64,000 nt of DNA from Vibrio cholerae (GTDB taxonomy: Bacteria; Actinomycetota; Actinomycetes; Actinomycetales; Micrococcaceae): NCBI GenBank assembly GCA_009728235.1, contig WNZI01000017.1, positions 1 through 64,000 of the forward strand. The letters are read 5' to 3'. The notes beneath the pieces are model-generated. The model saw nothing but the letters and a program-made list of their open reading frames with translations. It was not told where the DNA came from and ran no database searches. The position numbers and the translations under genes are program-made. Shown piece by piece: positions 18,446 through 27,359 of this stretch (its first letter is position 1; each line of letters begins with the position of its first letter).

Positions 18446-19597
18446 TCAGCGCAGGCCGGTACCGCGGTCGAGCGCCAGCCCGATCAGTTCGTCGATCAGT
18501 TCGGTGTAGCCGAGGCCGGACTTCGCCCACATCTGCGGATACATACTGATCGGGGTGAAGCCCGGCATGGTGTTGATCTCGTTGATGACGAGGCGGCCGT
18601 CGGGTGTGTAGAAGAAATCCACCCTGGACAGACCCTCGGCGCCGATCGCGTCGAAGGCCTCCCCCGCGAGGCGGCGGACGCGCTCGATCACGTCGTCGGG
18701 TAGCTCCGCCGGGCACGACAGTTGCGCGGCGGCACCGTCCACGTACTTGGCCTCGAAGTCGTACCAGTCGTGGTCGCCGGCCTGCATCGAGATCTCGCCC
18801 GGCAGGGATGTGCGGGGAGCATCGAGTCCGCGTCCCTGCAGAACGGCCACCTCGATCTCGCGTCCCTCGATGCCGGCCTCGATGACGACCTTCGGGTCGA
18901 ACGCGCGCGCGGCGTCCACTGCTGCACGGATGCCGTCCGTGTCCTCGACGCGGCTGATCCCCATGGACGAACCCGCACGGGCCGGCTTCACGAACAGCGG
19001 GAACCCGAGAGCCGCGGCGCGCCGGATGCTGCCGTCCGCGTCGGATCGCCACTGGCGGTCCGTCACCACCTCGTAGGGCCCGACCTCGAGCCCGGCCGAG
19101 GCGAACACCACCTTCATGTAGTGCTTGTCCATCCCGACGGCGGACGCCAGGACACCTGCGCCCACGTACCGCATGTCGGCCAGTTCGAGCATGCCCTGCA
19201 GTGTGCCGTCCTCCCCGAAGGGCCCGTGCAGGAGCGGTAGGACGACGTCGACGCCGCCCAGGCTCTCGGGCACCGAGCCGGGGGCGGCCACGAGCAGTTC
19301 CTGGCCCGGGGTCCCGTCGACGGCGGTGCCCATCACCACGGCCTGCGAGGTGGCGGTCACCTCGGGCAGCACGTCGGAGCGGAGCGACCAGGCGGAGGGA
19401 TCCGCGGAGACGAGCGACCACTGCCCGGACTTGGTGATGCCGACCGGCACGACGTCGTACCGCGATCGGTCGATGGCTTCCAGTACACCCGCGGCGGTCA
19501 CGCAACTCACGGAATGCTCGCTCGAGCGCCCGCCGAACAGGACGAGCACGCGTGGTTTGCGGGGAAGGGCTGAGGTCTCGGTCGACACGGTGGTCAC
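18446..19597 (-). CDS. ddl: D-alanine--D-alanine ligase
   Basis: Cytoplasmic ATP-grasp ligase of 383 aa that makes the D-Ala-D-Ala terminus of peptidoglycan precursors. Key motifs: LFGGRSSEHSVSCVTAAG at the N-terminus, the flexible GSSMGISRV loop, EIEVAVLQG, and the metal/ATP-binding NEINTMPGFTPISMYP at the C-terminus. The GTG start overlaps the gpsA stop (GTGA). It is last in the murA-plsC-gpsA-ddl operon. In many relatives ddl is followed by the DUF3515 and thiL genes; here a convergent VOC gene follows. Confidence 0.95.
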   Translation of the reverse strand: MTTVSTETSALPRKPRVLVLFGGRSSEHSVSCVTAAGVLEAIDRSRYDVVPVGITKSGQWSLVSADPSAWSLRSDVLPEVTATSQAVVMGTAVDGTPGQELLVAAPGSVPESLGGVDVVLPLLHGPFGEDGTLQGMLELADMRYVGAGVLASAVGMDKHYMKVVFASAGLEVGPYEVVTDRQWRSDADGSIRRAAALGFPLFVKPARAGSSMGISRVEDTDGIRAAVDAARAFDPKVVIEAGIEGREIEVAVLQGRGLDAPRTSLPGEISMQAGDHDWYDFEAKYVDGAAAQLSCPAELPDDVIERVRRLAGEAFDAIGAEGLSRVDFFYTPDGRLVINEINTMPGFTPISMYPQMWAKSGLGYTELIDELIGLALDRGTGLR

Positions 19598-20664
19598 GGT
19601 GCGGGATCGCCTTCCGGCTTGAGGTTGCGGGCGAGCAGGCGCGGCCCGAGGTCCTGGACGGACAGTCGTCCCTGAAGGACGGCCACCACGCTTCCGGTGA
19701 TGGGCATGTCGACGCCCAGTTTCGTCGCGGAGTCCAGGACGGCCTGGGCGGACTTGATGCCTTCCGCCGTCTGGTTCATGCGGACGGTGACCTGCTCGAG
19801 GGTCAGTCCCTGCCCCAGGAGTTGACCTGCCGTGTGGTTGCGGGACAGCGCGGACGAGCAGGTCGCGATGAGGTCGCCCATCCCGGCGAGCCCGGCCAGA
19901 GTGTCGGGCCGCCCACCGAGTGCGACGGCGAGGCGGGTCGTCTCGGCGAGGCCACGGGTGATGACGGAGGCCTTGGTGTTGTCACCCATGCGGCGTCCCT
20001 CGCAGATCCCCACGGCCAGCGCGATCACGTTCTTCACGATGCCGCCGATCTCCACCCCGATCACGTCGGTCGAGGTATAGGGCCGGAAATAGGACGCGGT
20101 GCACGCGGCCGCGATCCAGGTCGCGACGTCGTGGTCGGGGCAGGCGACGACGGACGCCGTCGGCTCCTCCCGGGCTATCTCCAGCGCGAGGTTCGGCCCG
20201 GAGACGACGGCGATTCGCTCAGCGGGGAGCCCGAGCTCCTCGGCGATGACCTCGCTCATCCGCGCATCGGTACCCACCTCGAGTCCCTTCATGAGGGAGA
20301 CGACGACGGCGTGGCCCGGGATGAGCGGCCGCCACGCGGGCAGTTGGGCCCGGAGACTCTGCGCGGGGACGGCCAGCACGACGAGGTCGCTGCCCGCCAG
20401 GACGTCGGCGATGTCGGCCGATGCCGTGATGTTGGAAGGGAGTCGGGTGTCGCCCAGGTAGCGGGAGTTCCTGTGGTCACGGGTGATCTCGTCCGCGACC
20501 TCGGCACGCCGGGACCACAGGGCGACCGTCGTGTCCGCCGACGCATCGGCCAGGACCTTCGCGAAGGTCGTACCCCAGCTTCCGGACCCGAGCACGGCGA
20601 TCCTGCCCGGCGGGGTGTCGTGGATGGTGCTCGTGCCCGTCGGGCGCGCTTCTTGTGCTGTCAC
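19594..20664 (-). CDS. gpsA: NAD(P)-dependent glycerol-3-phosphate dehydrogenase
   Basis: Enzyme of 356 aa that reduces dihydroxyacetone phosphate to sn-glycerol-3-phosphate for phospholipid synthesis. It has the Rossmann motif IAVLGSGSWGTTFAKVLAD, then VLAVPAQSLRAQL, SLMKGLEV, SGPNLALEIA, the catalytic Lys region IGGIVKNVIALAVG and GLAGMGDLIATCSS. The GTG start overlaps the plsC stop by four bases and the stop overlaps the ddl start by four bases, so translation is coupled along the operon. The pairing with PlsC, which uses the same lipid pathway, supports the assignment. Confidence 0.95.
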   Translation of the reverse strand: MTAQEARPTGTSTIHDTPPGRIAVLGSGSWGTTFAKVLADASADTTVALWSRRAEVADEITRDHRNSRYLGDTRLPSNITASADIADVLAGSDLVVLAVPAQSLRAQLPAWRPLIPGHAVVVSLMKGLEVGTDARMSEVIAEELGLPAERIAVVSGPNLALEIAREEPTASVVACPDHDVATWIAAACTASYFRPYTSTDVIGVEIGGIVKNVIALAVGICEGRRMGDNTKASVITRGLAETTRLAVALGGRPDTLAGLAGMGDLIATCSSALSRNHTAGQLLGQGLTLEQVTVRMNQTAEGIKSAQAVLDSATKLGVDMPITGSVVAVLQGRLSVQDLGPRLLARNLKPEGDPAP

Positions 20665-21449
20665 GGGGTACCTCCGACCGGTGGTGCACCGGGGGTGTCG
20701 TCGTCCCCGGTGCCACCGGTGTCGACAGTGCCGCCCGCCTGCTGCTTGCGGGCCGGGTCCCAGCGGACGGCGGGCGGCTCCTCGCGCCTCAACTCGGCGA
20801 GGAGGTCGGTGATCGCGTCGATGATCCGCTCCGTGGCGGCCTCGAGGGTGGAGCGGGTGAGTGGAGCGTCGCGGAAGTCGCTGAGGTCCACGGGATCGCC
20901 CACCAGCACACGGGAGCGCTTCCGTGGCACGAGGTAGAAGCGCTTCGCGTAGGGCGGGAAGACCTCCTGTGCACCCCACTGGGCGATCGGAACCACGGGA
21001 GCACCGGTCTGCAGCGCGAGACGGGCGGCCCCCGTGCGGCCCTTCATCGGCCACATGTCGGGATCCCGCGTGAGGGTCCCCTCCGGATAGATGATGATGC
21101 CGCCGCCGTCGGCGAGGGCTTCCCGCGCGGCTTCGAGGGACCGGTTCGCTCCGGCTGAGCTGCGCTCCACGGGGACCTGCTTGATGGTGCGCAGGATCCA
21201 GCCGATCACGGGGACCCGGAAGATCGATGCCTTCGCCAGGAAGTGGGGCATCACGCCCTGGTTGAACAGGAAGTGCCCGACGACCACCGGATCGATCTCG
21301 GTGACGTGGTTCGGACAGACGATCATCCCCGTACCCCGCGGGAGTTTCTCCTGGCCGTGCCACTCCTTGGCCATCAGGGCGTTCATGACGGGCCTGACCC
21401 ACAGCCCGAGGAACGTGAACATGGCACGCGAACTCGGCGACTCCCCCAT
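20661..21449 (-). CDS. plsC: 1-acyl-sn-glycerol-3-phosphate acyltransferase family protein
   Basis: Acyltransferase of ~262 aa that adds the second acyl chain of phosphatidic acid. It shows the four acyltransferase blocks: NHVTEID (the HX4D catalytic site), ILRTIKQVPVERS, IIIYPEGTLT and APVVPIAQWG. The ATG at 21449 is chosen because longer starts run into the end of murA. The C-terminal tail (residues ~230-262) is Gly/Pro/Thr-rich and probably disordered. It overlaps gpsA by four bases. Confidence 0.92.
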   Translation of the reverse strand: MGESPSSRAMFTFLGLWVRPVMNALMAKEWHGQEKLPRGTGMIVCPNHVTEIDPVVVGHFLFNQGVMPHFLAKASIFRVPVIGWILRTIKQVPVERSSAGANRSLEAAREALADGGGIIIYPEGTLTRDPDMWPMKGRTGAARLALQTGAPVVPIAQWGAQEVFPPYAKRFYLVPRKRSRVLVGDPVDLSDFRDAPLTRSTLEAATERIIDAITDLLAELRREEPPAVRWDPARKQQAGGTVDTGGTGDDDTPGAPPVGGTP

Positions 21450-21459
21450 CCCGGGGGTC

Positions 21460-22808
21460 CTAGGCGGAAGCCACAGCGGCAGCCGGGGCGTCCCCCGTGA
21501 TGTCGAAGTCGGCGCCCAGTCCCTCGAGCTTGTCCTGGAACCGCTCATAACCGCGGTTGATGAGCTCGATACCGGTCACCCTGGAGACACCGTCGGCCGC
21601 GAGCGCGGCGATGAGGTGGCTGAAGCGCCCCGGAGGTCGGGGATGTCGATGTCCGCCCCGCGCAGCTGGGTGGGCCCGGAGATGACTGCGGAGTGCAGGA
21701 AGTTGCGCTGGCCGAAGCGGCAGGGCACGCTGCCGAGGCACTCGCGGTGCACCTGGATGTTGGCGCCCATGCGGATGAGCGCCTCGGTGAAGCCGAATCG
21801 GTTCTCGTACACCGTCTCGTGCACGATCGACACCCCGGCGGCCTGCGTCAGGGCGACGACGAGCGGCTGCTGCCAGTCGGTCATGAACCCGGGGTGGACG
21901 TCGGTCTCGAGCACCAGCGGCTTCAGGGACCCGCCCGGGTGGTAGAAGCGGATGCCGTCGTCGTCGACGTCGAACGCACCGCCGATCTTGCGGTAGGTGT
22001 TGAGGAAGGCGGTCAGGTCGAGCTGGCGTGCACCTTCGACGTAGATGTCACCCTTGGTGACGAGCGCAGCGGAAGCCCAGGAGGCGGTCTCGTTGCGGTC
22101 GCAGATGGCCTTGTGGTTGTAGCCGGTGAGTTCGCGGACGCCTTCGATGCGGATGACGCGGTCGGTCTGCACCGTGATGATGGCGCCCATCTTCTGCAGG
22201 ACGGCGATCAGGTCCATGATCTCGGGCTCGACCGCTGCTCCGGAGAGTTCGGTGATGCCGTCGGCCCGGACAGCGGTCAGCAGGACCTGCTCGGTGGCTC
22301 CGACACTCGGGTACGGGAGGGCGAGCTTCGCTCCGTGGAGACCCTTGGGCGCGGAGATGGAGATGCCGCCCGGCCGCTTGTCGACCACGGCGCCGAAGTT
22401 CCGCAGGACCTCCAGGTGGTAGTCGATCGGCCGGTCGCCGATCTTGCAGCCTCCGAGGTCCGGGATGAACGCCTCCCCGATGCTGTGCATCAGCGGTCCG
22501 CAGAACAGGATGGGGATACGCGAATCGCCGGCATGGGCGTCGATGTCCTTGGAGCGGGCCATCTTCGCGTCGCTCGGGTCCATGGTGAGGTCGCCCGTCA
22601 CGGGGTCCTTGGTCACGGTGACGCCGTGCAGCTGCAGGAGGCTCGTGACGACCTCCACGTCCTTGATCTCGGGGACGTTGCGCAGGACCGACGGCGTACT
22701 GCCGAGCAGCGAAGCCACCATCGCCTTCGGCACCAAGTTCTTCGCTCCGCGGACGGACACCTTGCCTGTGAGTGGAATACCACCGCGAATGGTCAGAACG
22801 CTACCCAT
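21460..22808 (-). CDS. murA: UDP-N-acetylglucosamine 1-carboxyvinyltransferase MurA (one frameshift)
   Basis: MurA starts peptidoglycan precursor synthesis by adding enolpyruvate to UDP-GlcNAc. The N-terminus GKVSVRGAKNLVPKAMVAS holds the KN substrate motif; PDLGGCKIGDRPIDYH holds the active-site cysteine; FMTDWQQPLVVALTQA and RFGFTEALIRMGA are further conserved blocks. The C-terminal ~50 residues (FSHLIAALAADGVSRVTGIE onward) are in another frame: one G is missing from the run at about 21628-21631. Restored length is ~449 aa. MurA is normally essential, so a sequencing error is the likeliest cause. The upstream 220 bases are unusually AT-rich near the start and probably hold the operon promoter. 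Confidence 0.93.
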
Positions 22809-23031
22809 GAATACCTATTTTCCTCATACGTTGAACCCCCCGCGGACTCGAAACAGCTCGTTGCAAGCATAGGAGCCCGGCGGAGCAGACAGAAATACAA
22901 GGGTACGTCGAGTACTCCCTGTTGCCTCTTAGGAACTCCCGCGGGTGCGCCGTCATTCCTCGGAGGCATCGGCGCGCGCTGTGACGTGCGCGACACGGTC
23001 TCGGCCGGCGGTGGTGCCGGTGCGCCGCGCG

Positions 23032-23631
23032 CTAGGTACGGACGGGCAGCGTGGTGGGCTTGTGTGAAGGACGTCGAGCCTCGAACGCCGTGATGTGCTC
23101 CTCCTGCCGGAGCGTCAGGCCGATGTCGTCGAGGCCTTCCAGCAGGCGCCACCGCGTGTAGTCGTCGAGCTGGAACGGGGCACTGACGGACCCGCACTGC
23201 ACGACGCGGGACTGGAGGTCCACCGTCACCGTCGATCCGGGTTCGGTCTCGAGGATCTTCCAGATCAGCTCGATGTCGTCCTGCGCGACCTGGGCCGCGA
23301 CGAGCCCCTGCTTGCCCGAGTTGCCGCGGAAGATGTCGGCGAAGCGCGACGACAGGACAGCCTTGAACCCGTAGTCCTTCAGGGCCCAGACGGCATGCTC
23401 GCGGGAGGATCCGGTGCCGAAGTCCGGTCCGGCGACCAGCACCGAGCCGCGCGAGTACGGCTCCCGGTTCAGGACGAAGTCCTCCTGCTTGCGCCACTCG
23501 GCGAAGAGTGCGTCCTCGAAGCCGGTGCGCGTGATGCGCTTGAGGTAGACGGCGGGGATGATCTGGTCGGTGTCGATGTTGCTCTGGCGCAGCGGGACGC
23601 CGATGCCGGTGTGCGTGGTGATCTTCTCCAT
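23032..23631 (-). CDS. leuD: 3-isopropylmalate dehydratase small subunit
   Basis: LeuD (199 aa) forms the isomerase of leucine synthesis together with LeuC, converting 2- to 3-isopropylmalate. It has [28 protein letters not shown] (the substrate-binding swivel-domain signature), and [17 protein letters not shown]. It follows leuC with a 9-base gap. Length and motifs are normal. Confidence 0.96.
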   Translation of the reverse strand: MEKITTHTGIGVPLRQSNIDTDQIIPAVYLKRITRTGFEDALFAEWRKQEDFVLNREPYSRGSVLVAGPDFGTGSSREHAVWALKDYGFKAVLSSRFADIFRGNSGKQGLVAAQVAQDDIELIWKILETEPGSTVTVDLQSRVVQCGSVSAPFQLDDYTRWRLLEGLDDIGLTLRQEEHITAFEARRPSHKPTTLPVRT

Positions 23632-23640
23632 GGCGGGCTC

Positions 23641-25124
23641 CTAGGCTGCGGGGACTGTGGACTCGTGGGACGCCGGCCCTGCTGCACGGGCGCCGGTTCC
23701 GCCCGACAGCGGATCGAGGTCCGACGGCGAGCTGAGGGTGCCCCGGACGGCTGTCGCAGCGGCCACGACGGGGGACACCAGGTGGGTGCGCCCGCCCTTG
23801 CCCTGGCGTCCCTCGAAGTTCCGGTTGGAGGTCGAGGCGCAGCGCTCCCCCGGTGCGAGCTGGTCGGGGTTCATGCCCAGGCACATGGAGCAGCCTGCGA
23901 ACCGCCACTCCGCGCCGAAGTCCTTGAACACGCGGTCCAGGCCTTCCGCCTCCGCCTCGAGCCGGACCCGCGCGGAACCGGGAACCACCATCATGCGGAT
24001 CGCCGGATCCTTCTCGCGGCCGCGGATGATGTCGGCAGCGATGCGCAGGTCCTCGATCCTGCTGTTGGTGCAGGAGCCGAGGAAGACCGTGTCCACCCGG
24101 ATGTCCTTCATCGGCGTACCGGGTTCGAGCGCCATGTAATCCAGTGCCCGGTTGCAGGCCGCCTTGTCGTTCTCGTCGGCGAAGTCGTCGGGAGACGGCA
24201 CCGACTGCGAGAGCGAGACCCCCTGGCCGGGGTTCGTGCCCCAGGTGACGAACGGCTCGAGCTCGTCGGCATCGAGGAACACCTCGGCGTCGAAGACGGC
24301 GTCGTCGTCCGTCCGCAGTTCCCGCCACTCGGCGACGGCGGCGTCCCAGTCGGCGCCCTCGGGCGCGTGTGGCCGCCCGTGGAGGTAGTCGAAGGTCGTA
24401 TCGTCCGGCGCGATCATGCCGGCCCGCGCGCCAGCCTCGATCGACATGTTGCAGATGGTCATCCGGGCTTCCATCGACAGCGACCGGATGGCCGAACCGC
24501 GGAACTCGAGGACGTACCCCTGCCCGCCGCCGGTCCCGATCTTCGCGATGACCGCGAGGATGATGTCCTTGGAGGTCACCCCGGGCCGGAGCGTCCCCTC
24601 GACGGTGATGCCCATGGTTCGGAAGGGCTTCAGCGACAGGGTCTGCGTGGCCATGACGTGTTCCACCTCGGAGGTGCCGATGCCCATGGCGAGGGCCCCG
24701 AACGCGCCGTGGGTGGAGGTGTGCGAATCCCCGCAGACCACCGTCAGGCCGGGCTGCGTGAGCCCCAGCTGCGGGCCGACGACGTGCACGATGCCCTGCT
24801 CGGCGTCACCCAGCGAGTGCAGGCGCACCCCGAATTCCCGGCAGTTCGCGCGCAACGTCTCGATCTGGGTGCGGCTGGTGAGGTCCGCGATCGGCTTGTC
24901 GATGTCGAGCGTGGGGGTGTTGTGGTCCTCGGTCGCGATGGTCAGGTCCGGGCGCGCAGCGGGCGGTTCGCCAGGCGGAGCCCCTCGAAGGCCTGCGGGG
25001 ACGTGACCTCGTGCACGAGGTGCAGGTCGATGTACAGGAGGTCCGGCTGTGCTTCCGCACCGACGACGTCGCCCTTGCGGACCACGTGCGCGTCCCAGAC
25101 CTTCTCTGCCAGTGTCTTGCCCAT
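23641..25124 (-). CDS. leuC: 3-isopropylmalate dehydratase large subunit (one frameshift)
   Basis: LeuC carries the 4Fe-4S cluster of isopropylmalate isomerase. Cluster ligands are visible in [14 protein letters not shown] and [33 protein letters not shown] is the active-site block. The N-terminus [20 protein letters not shown] reads in a different frame until about 24949-24952, where one base is missing between RPLRA and [14 protein letters not shown]. With it restored the protein is ~494 aa, as usual. The start is the ATG at 25124. It faces the IclR-type regulator gene across a palindrome, which suggests control by that regulator. Confidence 0.94.
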
Positions 25125-25233
25125 GACGATCGTCCTTCTCTGTGCCGGCAGCAGCCCTGTGGGTGCCGGTGCCGGAAGCAATGGTCCATCAACTCAACCA
25201 GCGGAGGCGGGCAAGTGCCAGCCGAGCAGCTTG

Positions 25234-25252
25234 CGTCTCAGATATTGAGACG
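25234..25252. promoter_or_regulatory. Palindromic operator candidate between leuC and the IclR gene
   Basis: CGTCTCA and TGAGACG are perfect 7-bp inverted arms with a GATAT centre, 14 bases before the regulator start and in the leuC upstream region. IclR dimers bind palindromes of this size, and the position suits control of both promoters, including autoregulation. Confidence 0.6.
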
Positions 25253-25265
25253 TCAGTATCATCCT

Positions 25266-25984
25266 ATGGACAATTCCAGCGGGGTCGGAGTCATCGACAA
25301 GGCCGCACTCGTGCTCGACGCCCTCGAGGCAGGACCGACCACTCTCGCTCAGCTCGTCGCTTCGACCGGCCTCGCCCGCCCCACGGTGCATCGCCTGGCC
25401 CTGGCGCTGGCCCACCACCGGCTGGTGGGCCGGGACATCCAGGGCCGCTTCGTCCTCGGCAGCAGACTCGTCGAACTCGCTTCCGCAGCCGGTGAGGACC
25501 GCCTCATCGCCGCTGCAGGGCCGGTGCTGCTCGGACTGCGGGACGCCACCGGGGAGAGCGCGCAACTCTTCCGGCGGCAGGGCGACTGGCGGGTCTGCGT
25601 GGCGTCGGCGGAGCGTCCGGTGGGCCTGCGCGACACCATCCCGGTGGGAACGCAGCTCTCGATGAGGGCCGGATCCGCCGCACAGTGCCTCCTTGCCTGG
25701 GAGGACCACGACCGGCTGCTCAAGGGGTTGCAGAACGCCCGCTTCACGCCCACCGTTCTCGCCGGAGTGCGAAGGCGCGGCTGGGCACAGAGCCTCGGCG
25801 AGCGGGAGGCGGGAGTGGCCTCCGTCTCGGCGCCCGTGCGCGGGCCGTCCGGGCGCGTCATCGCGGCGGTGTCCATCTCCGGACCGATGGAACGCCTGAC
25901 GCGCCAGCCGGGTCGCATCCATGCGGAGGTCGTCGCGGATGCCGCACGCAGCTCACCCTCGCCGTGGCGAAGGCGGCCGACTGA
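25266..25984 (+). CDS. ltbR: IclR-family regulator, LtbR/NdgR-like (one frameshift near the end)
   Basis: Regulator of ~239 aa: an N-terminal winged helix (VIDKAALVLDALEAGPTTLA, GLARPTVHRLALALAHH) and an IclR effector-binding domain (MRAGSAAQCLLAW, RRRGWAQSLGEREAGVASVS). An IclR gene divergent from leuCD matches LtbR (Corynebacterium, Mycobacterium) and NdgR (Streptomyces), which control leucine and other amino-acid genes. The last ~12 residues need one base added at about 25949-25950 to give ARQLTLAVAKAAD and the stop at 25984; unrepaired, the frame runs into the DUF1697 gene. The symbol rests on family and position. Confidence 0.85.
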
Positions 25985-25985
25985 C

Positions 25986-26598
25986 GTGGTGGAGATCCTC
26001 CCGACCGGCACAGCCGACTCCTACGCGGTCTTCCTGCGCGGAGTGAACGTCGGCGGAATCACCATCCGCATGGCGGATCTCCGCGAGGAGCTGTCCGCGC
26101 TTCCCGTCGGGAACGTCGCCACGGTCCTCGCCAGCGGCAACGTCACGTGCTCCTCGGCGCTCGGGGCCGCCGCACTCAAGGCCCGCGTCGAAGGGGCACT
26201 GCGCCGTCGGTTCGGCTACGAGGCGTGGGTCGTCGTCGTCGGTGCCCCGGCGCTCGCCGCGATCGCCGCCTCGGTCCCGCGGTTCCGCCGACGGTCGACG
26301 GCGGAACCAGCGGCACGGCGGACGAGCCCTCAGCCGACACGGAAGCGATGCACACCTACATCACGTTCTTCTCCGGCCGGCGGAGCTCGGCGAGTTCCTG
26401 GACGAGGCACGAGGCCTGGAGGAGCAGCCCGATGTCCTGGCCGGCGGGAGCGCCGTCGCCTGGTTCTCCCCCAGGGGGCGCTCGACCGACGTCCCGCTCG
26501 CGAAACTGCTCTCCAGGTCCCGGTTCGCGTCGACGTCAACCACCCGGAACATCAACACGGTGGACAAGGTGCTCCACCTCCTGGGTCAGGCGCGGTAG
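25986..26598 (+). CDS. DUF1697 family protein (two frameshifts)
   Basis: The N-terminal part (SYAVFLRGVNVGGITIRMAD, LPVGNVATVLASGNVTCSS) is the DUF1697 signature; the middle (AMHTYITFFSG) and end (ELGEFLDEARGLEEQPDVLA, LAKLLSRS, TRNINTV) continue the same family in two other frames. Breaks lie near 26284-26289 and 26376-26380, each repaired by adding one base. Restored length is ~204 aa, longer than the ~180 aa usual for the family. Function is unknown. The GTG start at 25986 or 25989 follows directly after the regulator stop, so the two are probably co-transcribed. Confidence 0.75.
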
Positions 26599-26672
26599 CA
26601 GGGACGGAGCGGCGTCGGCATTGGTAGGGTGCGAGCAGCACCGGATCCCCCGGTCCCCGACCGGAGGACACC

Positions 26673-27320
26673 ATGCAGCTCATCGCCGAGGATTGCTACC
26701 AGCTCGACCAGCAGAAGGGTTCGCACGGTTTCGTCGTCGTCGGAGCCGGCCGCGCGGCTGTCATCGACCCGGGTCTGTCGTCGGGCTACGACGGCGTCGT
26801 CGCCGAACTGCGAGCCGGCGAGACCATCACTGGGCCGATCACCGACATCGTCCTGACCCACTACGACGCGGACCATGCGCAGGTGGCCCAGCGGCTCCAG
26901 CAGTCACTCGGGGCAACGGTCTGGATCGGTGCCGCCGACGCCGAGGTCCTGCGCGGACGCGTCAGGCCGAAGACGCTCTTCCGGAAGGTGCTGCAGCGGA
27001 TCGCCCCGGTGCACCTTCCCGTCGAGGCGCGGGAACTTCTCGGCTCCGGGGAGATCTTCGCGGGCCTCACCTACTTCCCCACCCCCGGACACACCCCTGG
27101 GCACTATGCCTACCAGTGGCGGGGCGTCCTGTTCACGGGAGACGCCGCCAAGGTGTCCGCGGACGGCAGCGTCGGGGACTTCTATGCGGTCACCATCAAC
27201 GACCGCCCCGTCGCGGCCCGCACCGTCCAACTGCTGGCCCAACACATCCGCACCGGCGGCGTCGACTGGGTGTGCTCCGGCCACAACGCCGTCGCGAGGA
27301 CGGCTGGCTCCACGACCTGA
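26673..27320 (+). CDS. Metallo-beta-lactamase-fold hydrolase
   Basis: Protein of 215 aa. VVVGAGRAAVIDPGLSSGYD, then IVLTHYDADHAQVA gives the HxDxDH form of the metal motif (the second His is Asp), PTPGHTPGHYAY holds the third-site His, LFTGDAAKVS the bridging Asp, and VCSGHNA the last His. The set is complete for a dinuclear metal site of the glyoxalase-II-like group. Substrate unknown. GGAGG precedes the ATG, and TAGGGT at 26625 is a likely -10 box. The final residues (ARTAGSTT) look atypical and may follow a missing base near 27296. Confidence 0.83.
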   Translation: MQLIAEDCYQLDQQKGSHGFVVVGAGRAAVIDPGLSSGYDGVVAELRAGETITGPITDIVLTHYDADHAQVAQRLQQSLGATVWIGAADAEVLRGRVRPKTLFRKVLQRIAPVHLPVEARELLGSGEIFAGLTYFPTPGHTPGHYAYQWRGVLFTGDAAKVSADGSVGDFYAVTINDRPVAARTVQLLAQHIRTGGVDWVCSGHNAVARTAGSTT

Positions 27321-27359
27321 CGCAGGCCGCCCTGCCACGAGCGGGATCCCGTCCTCCAC

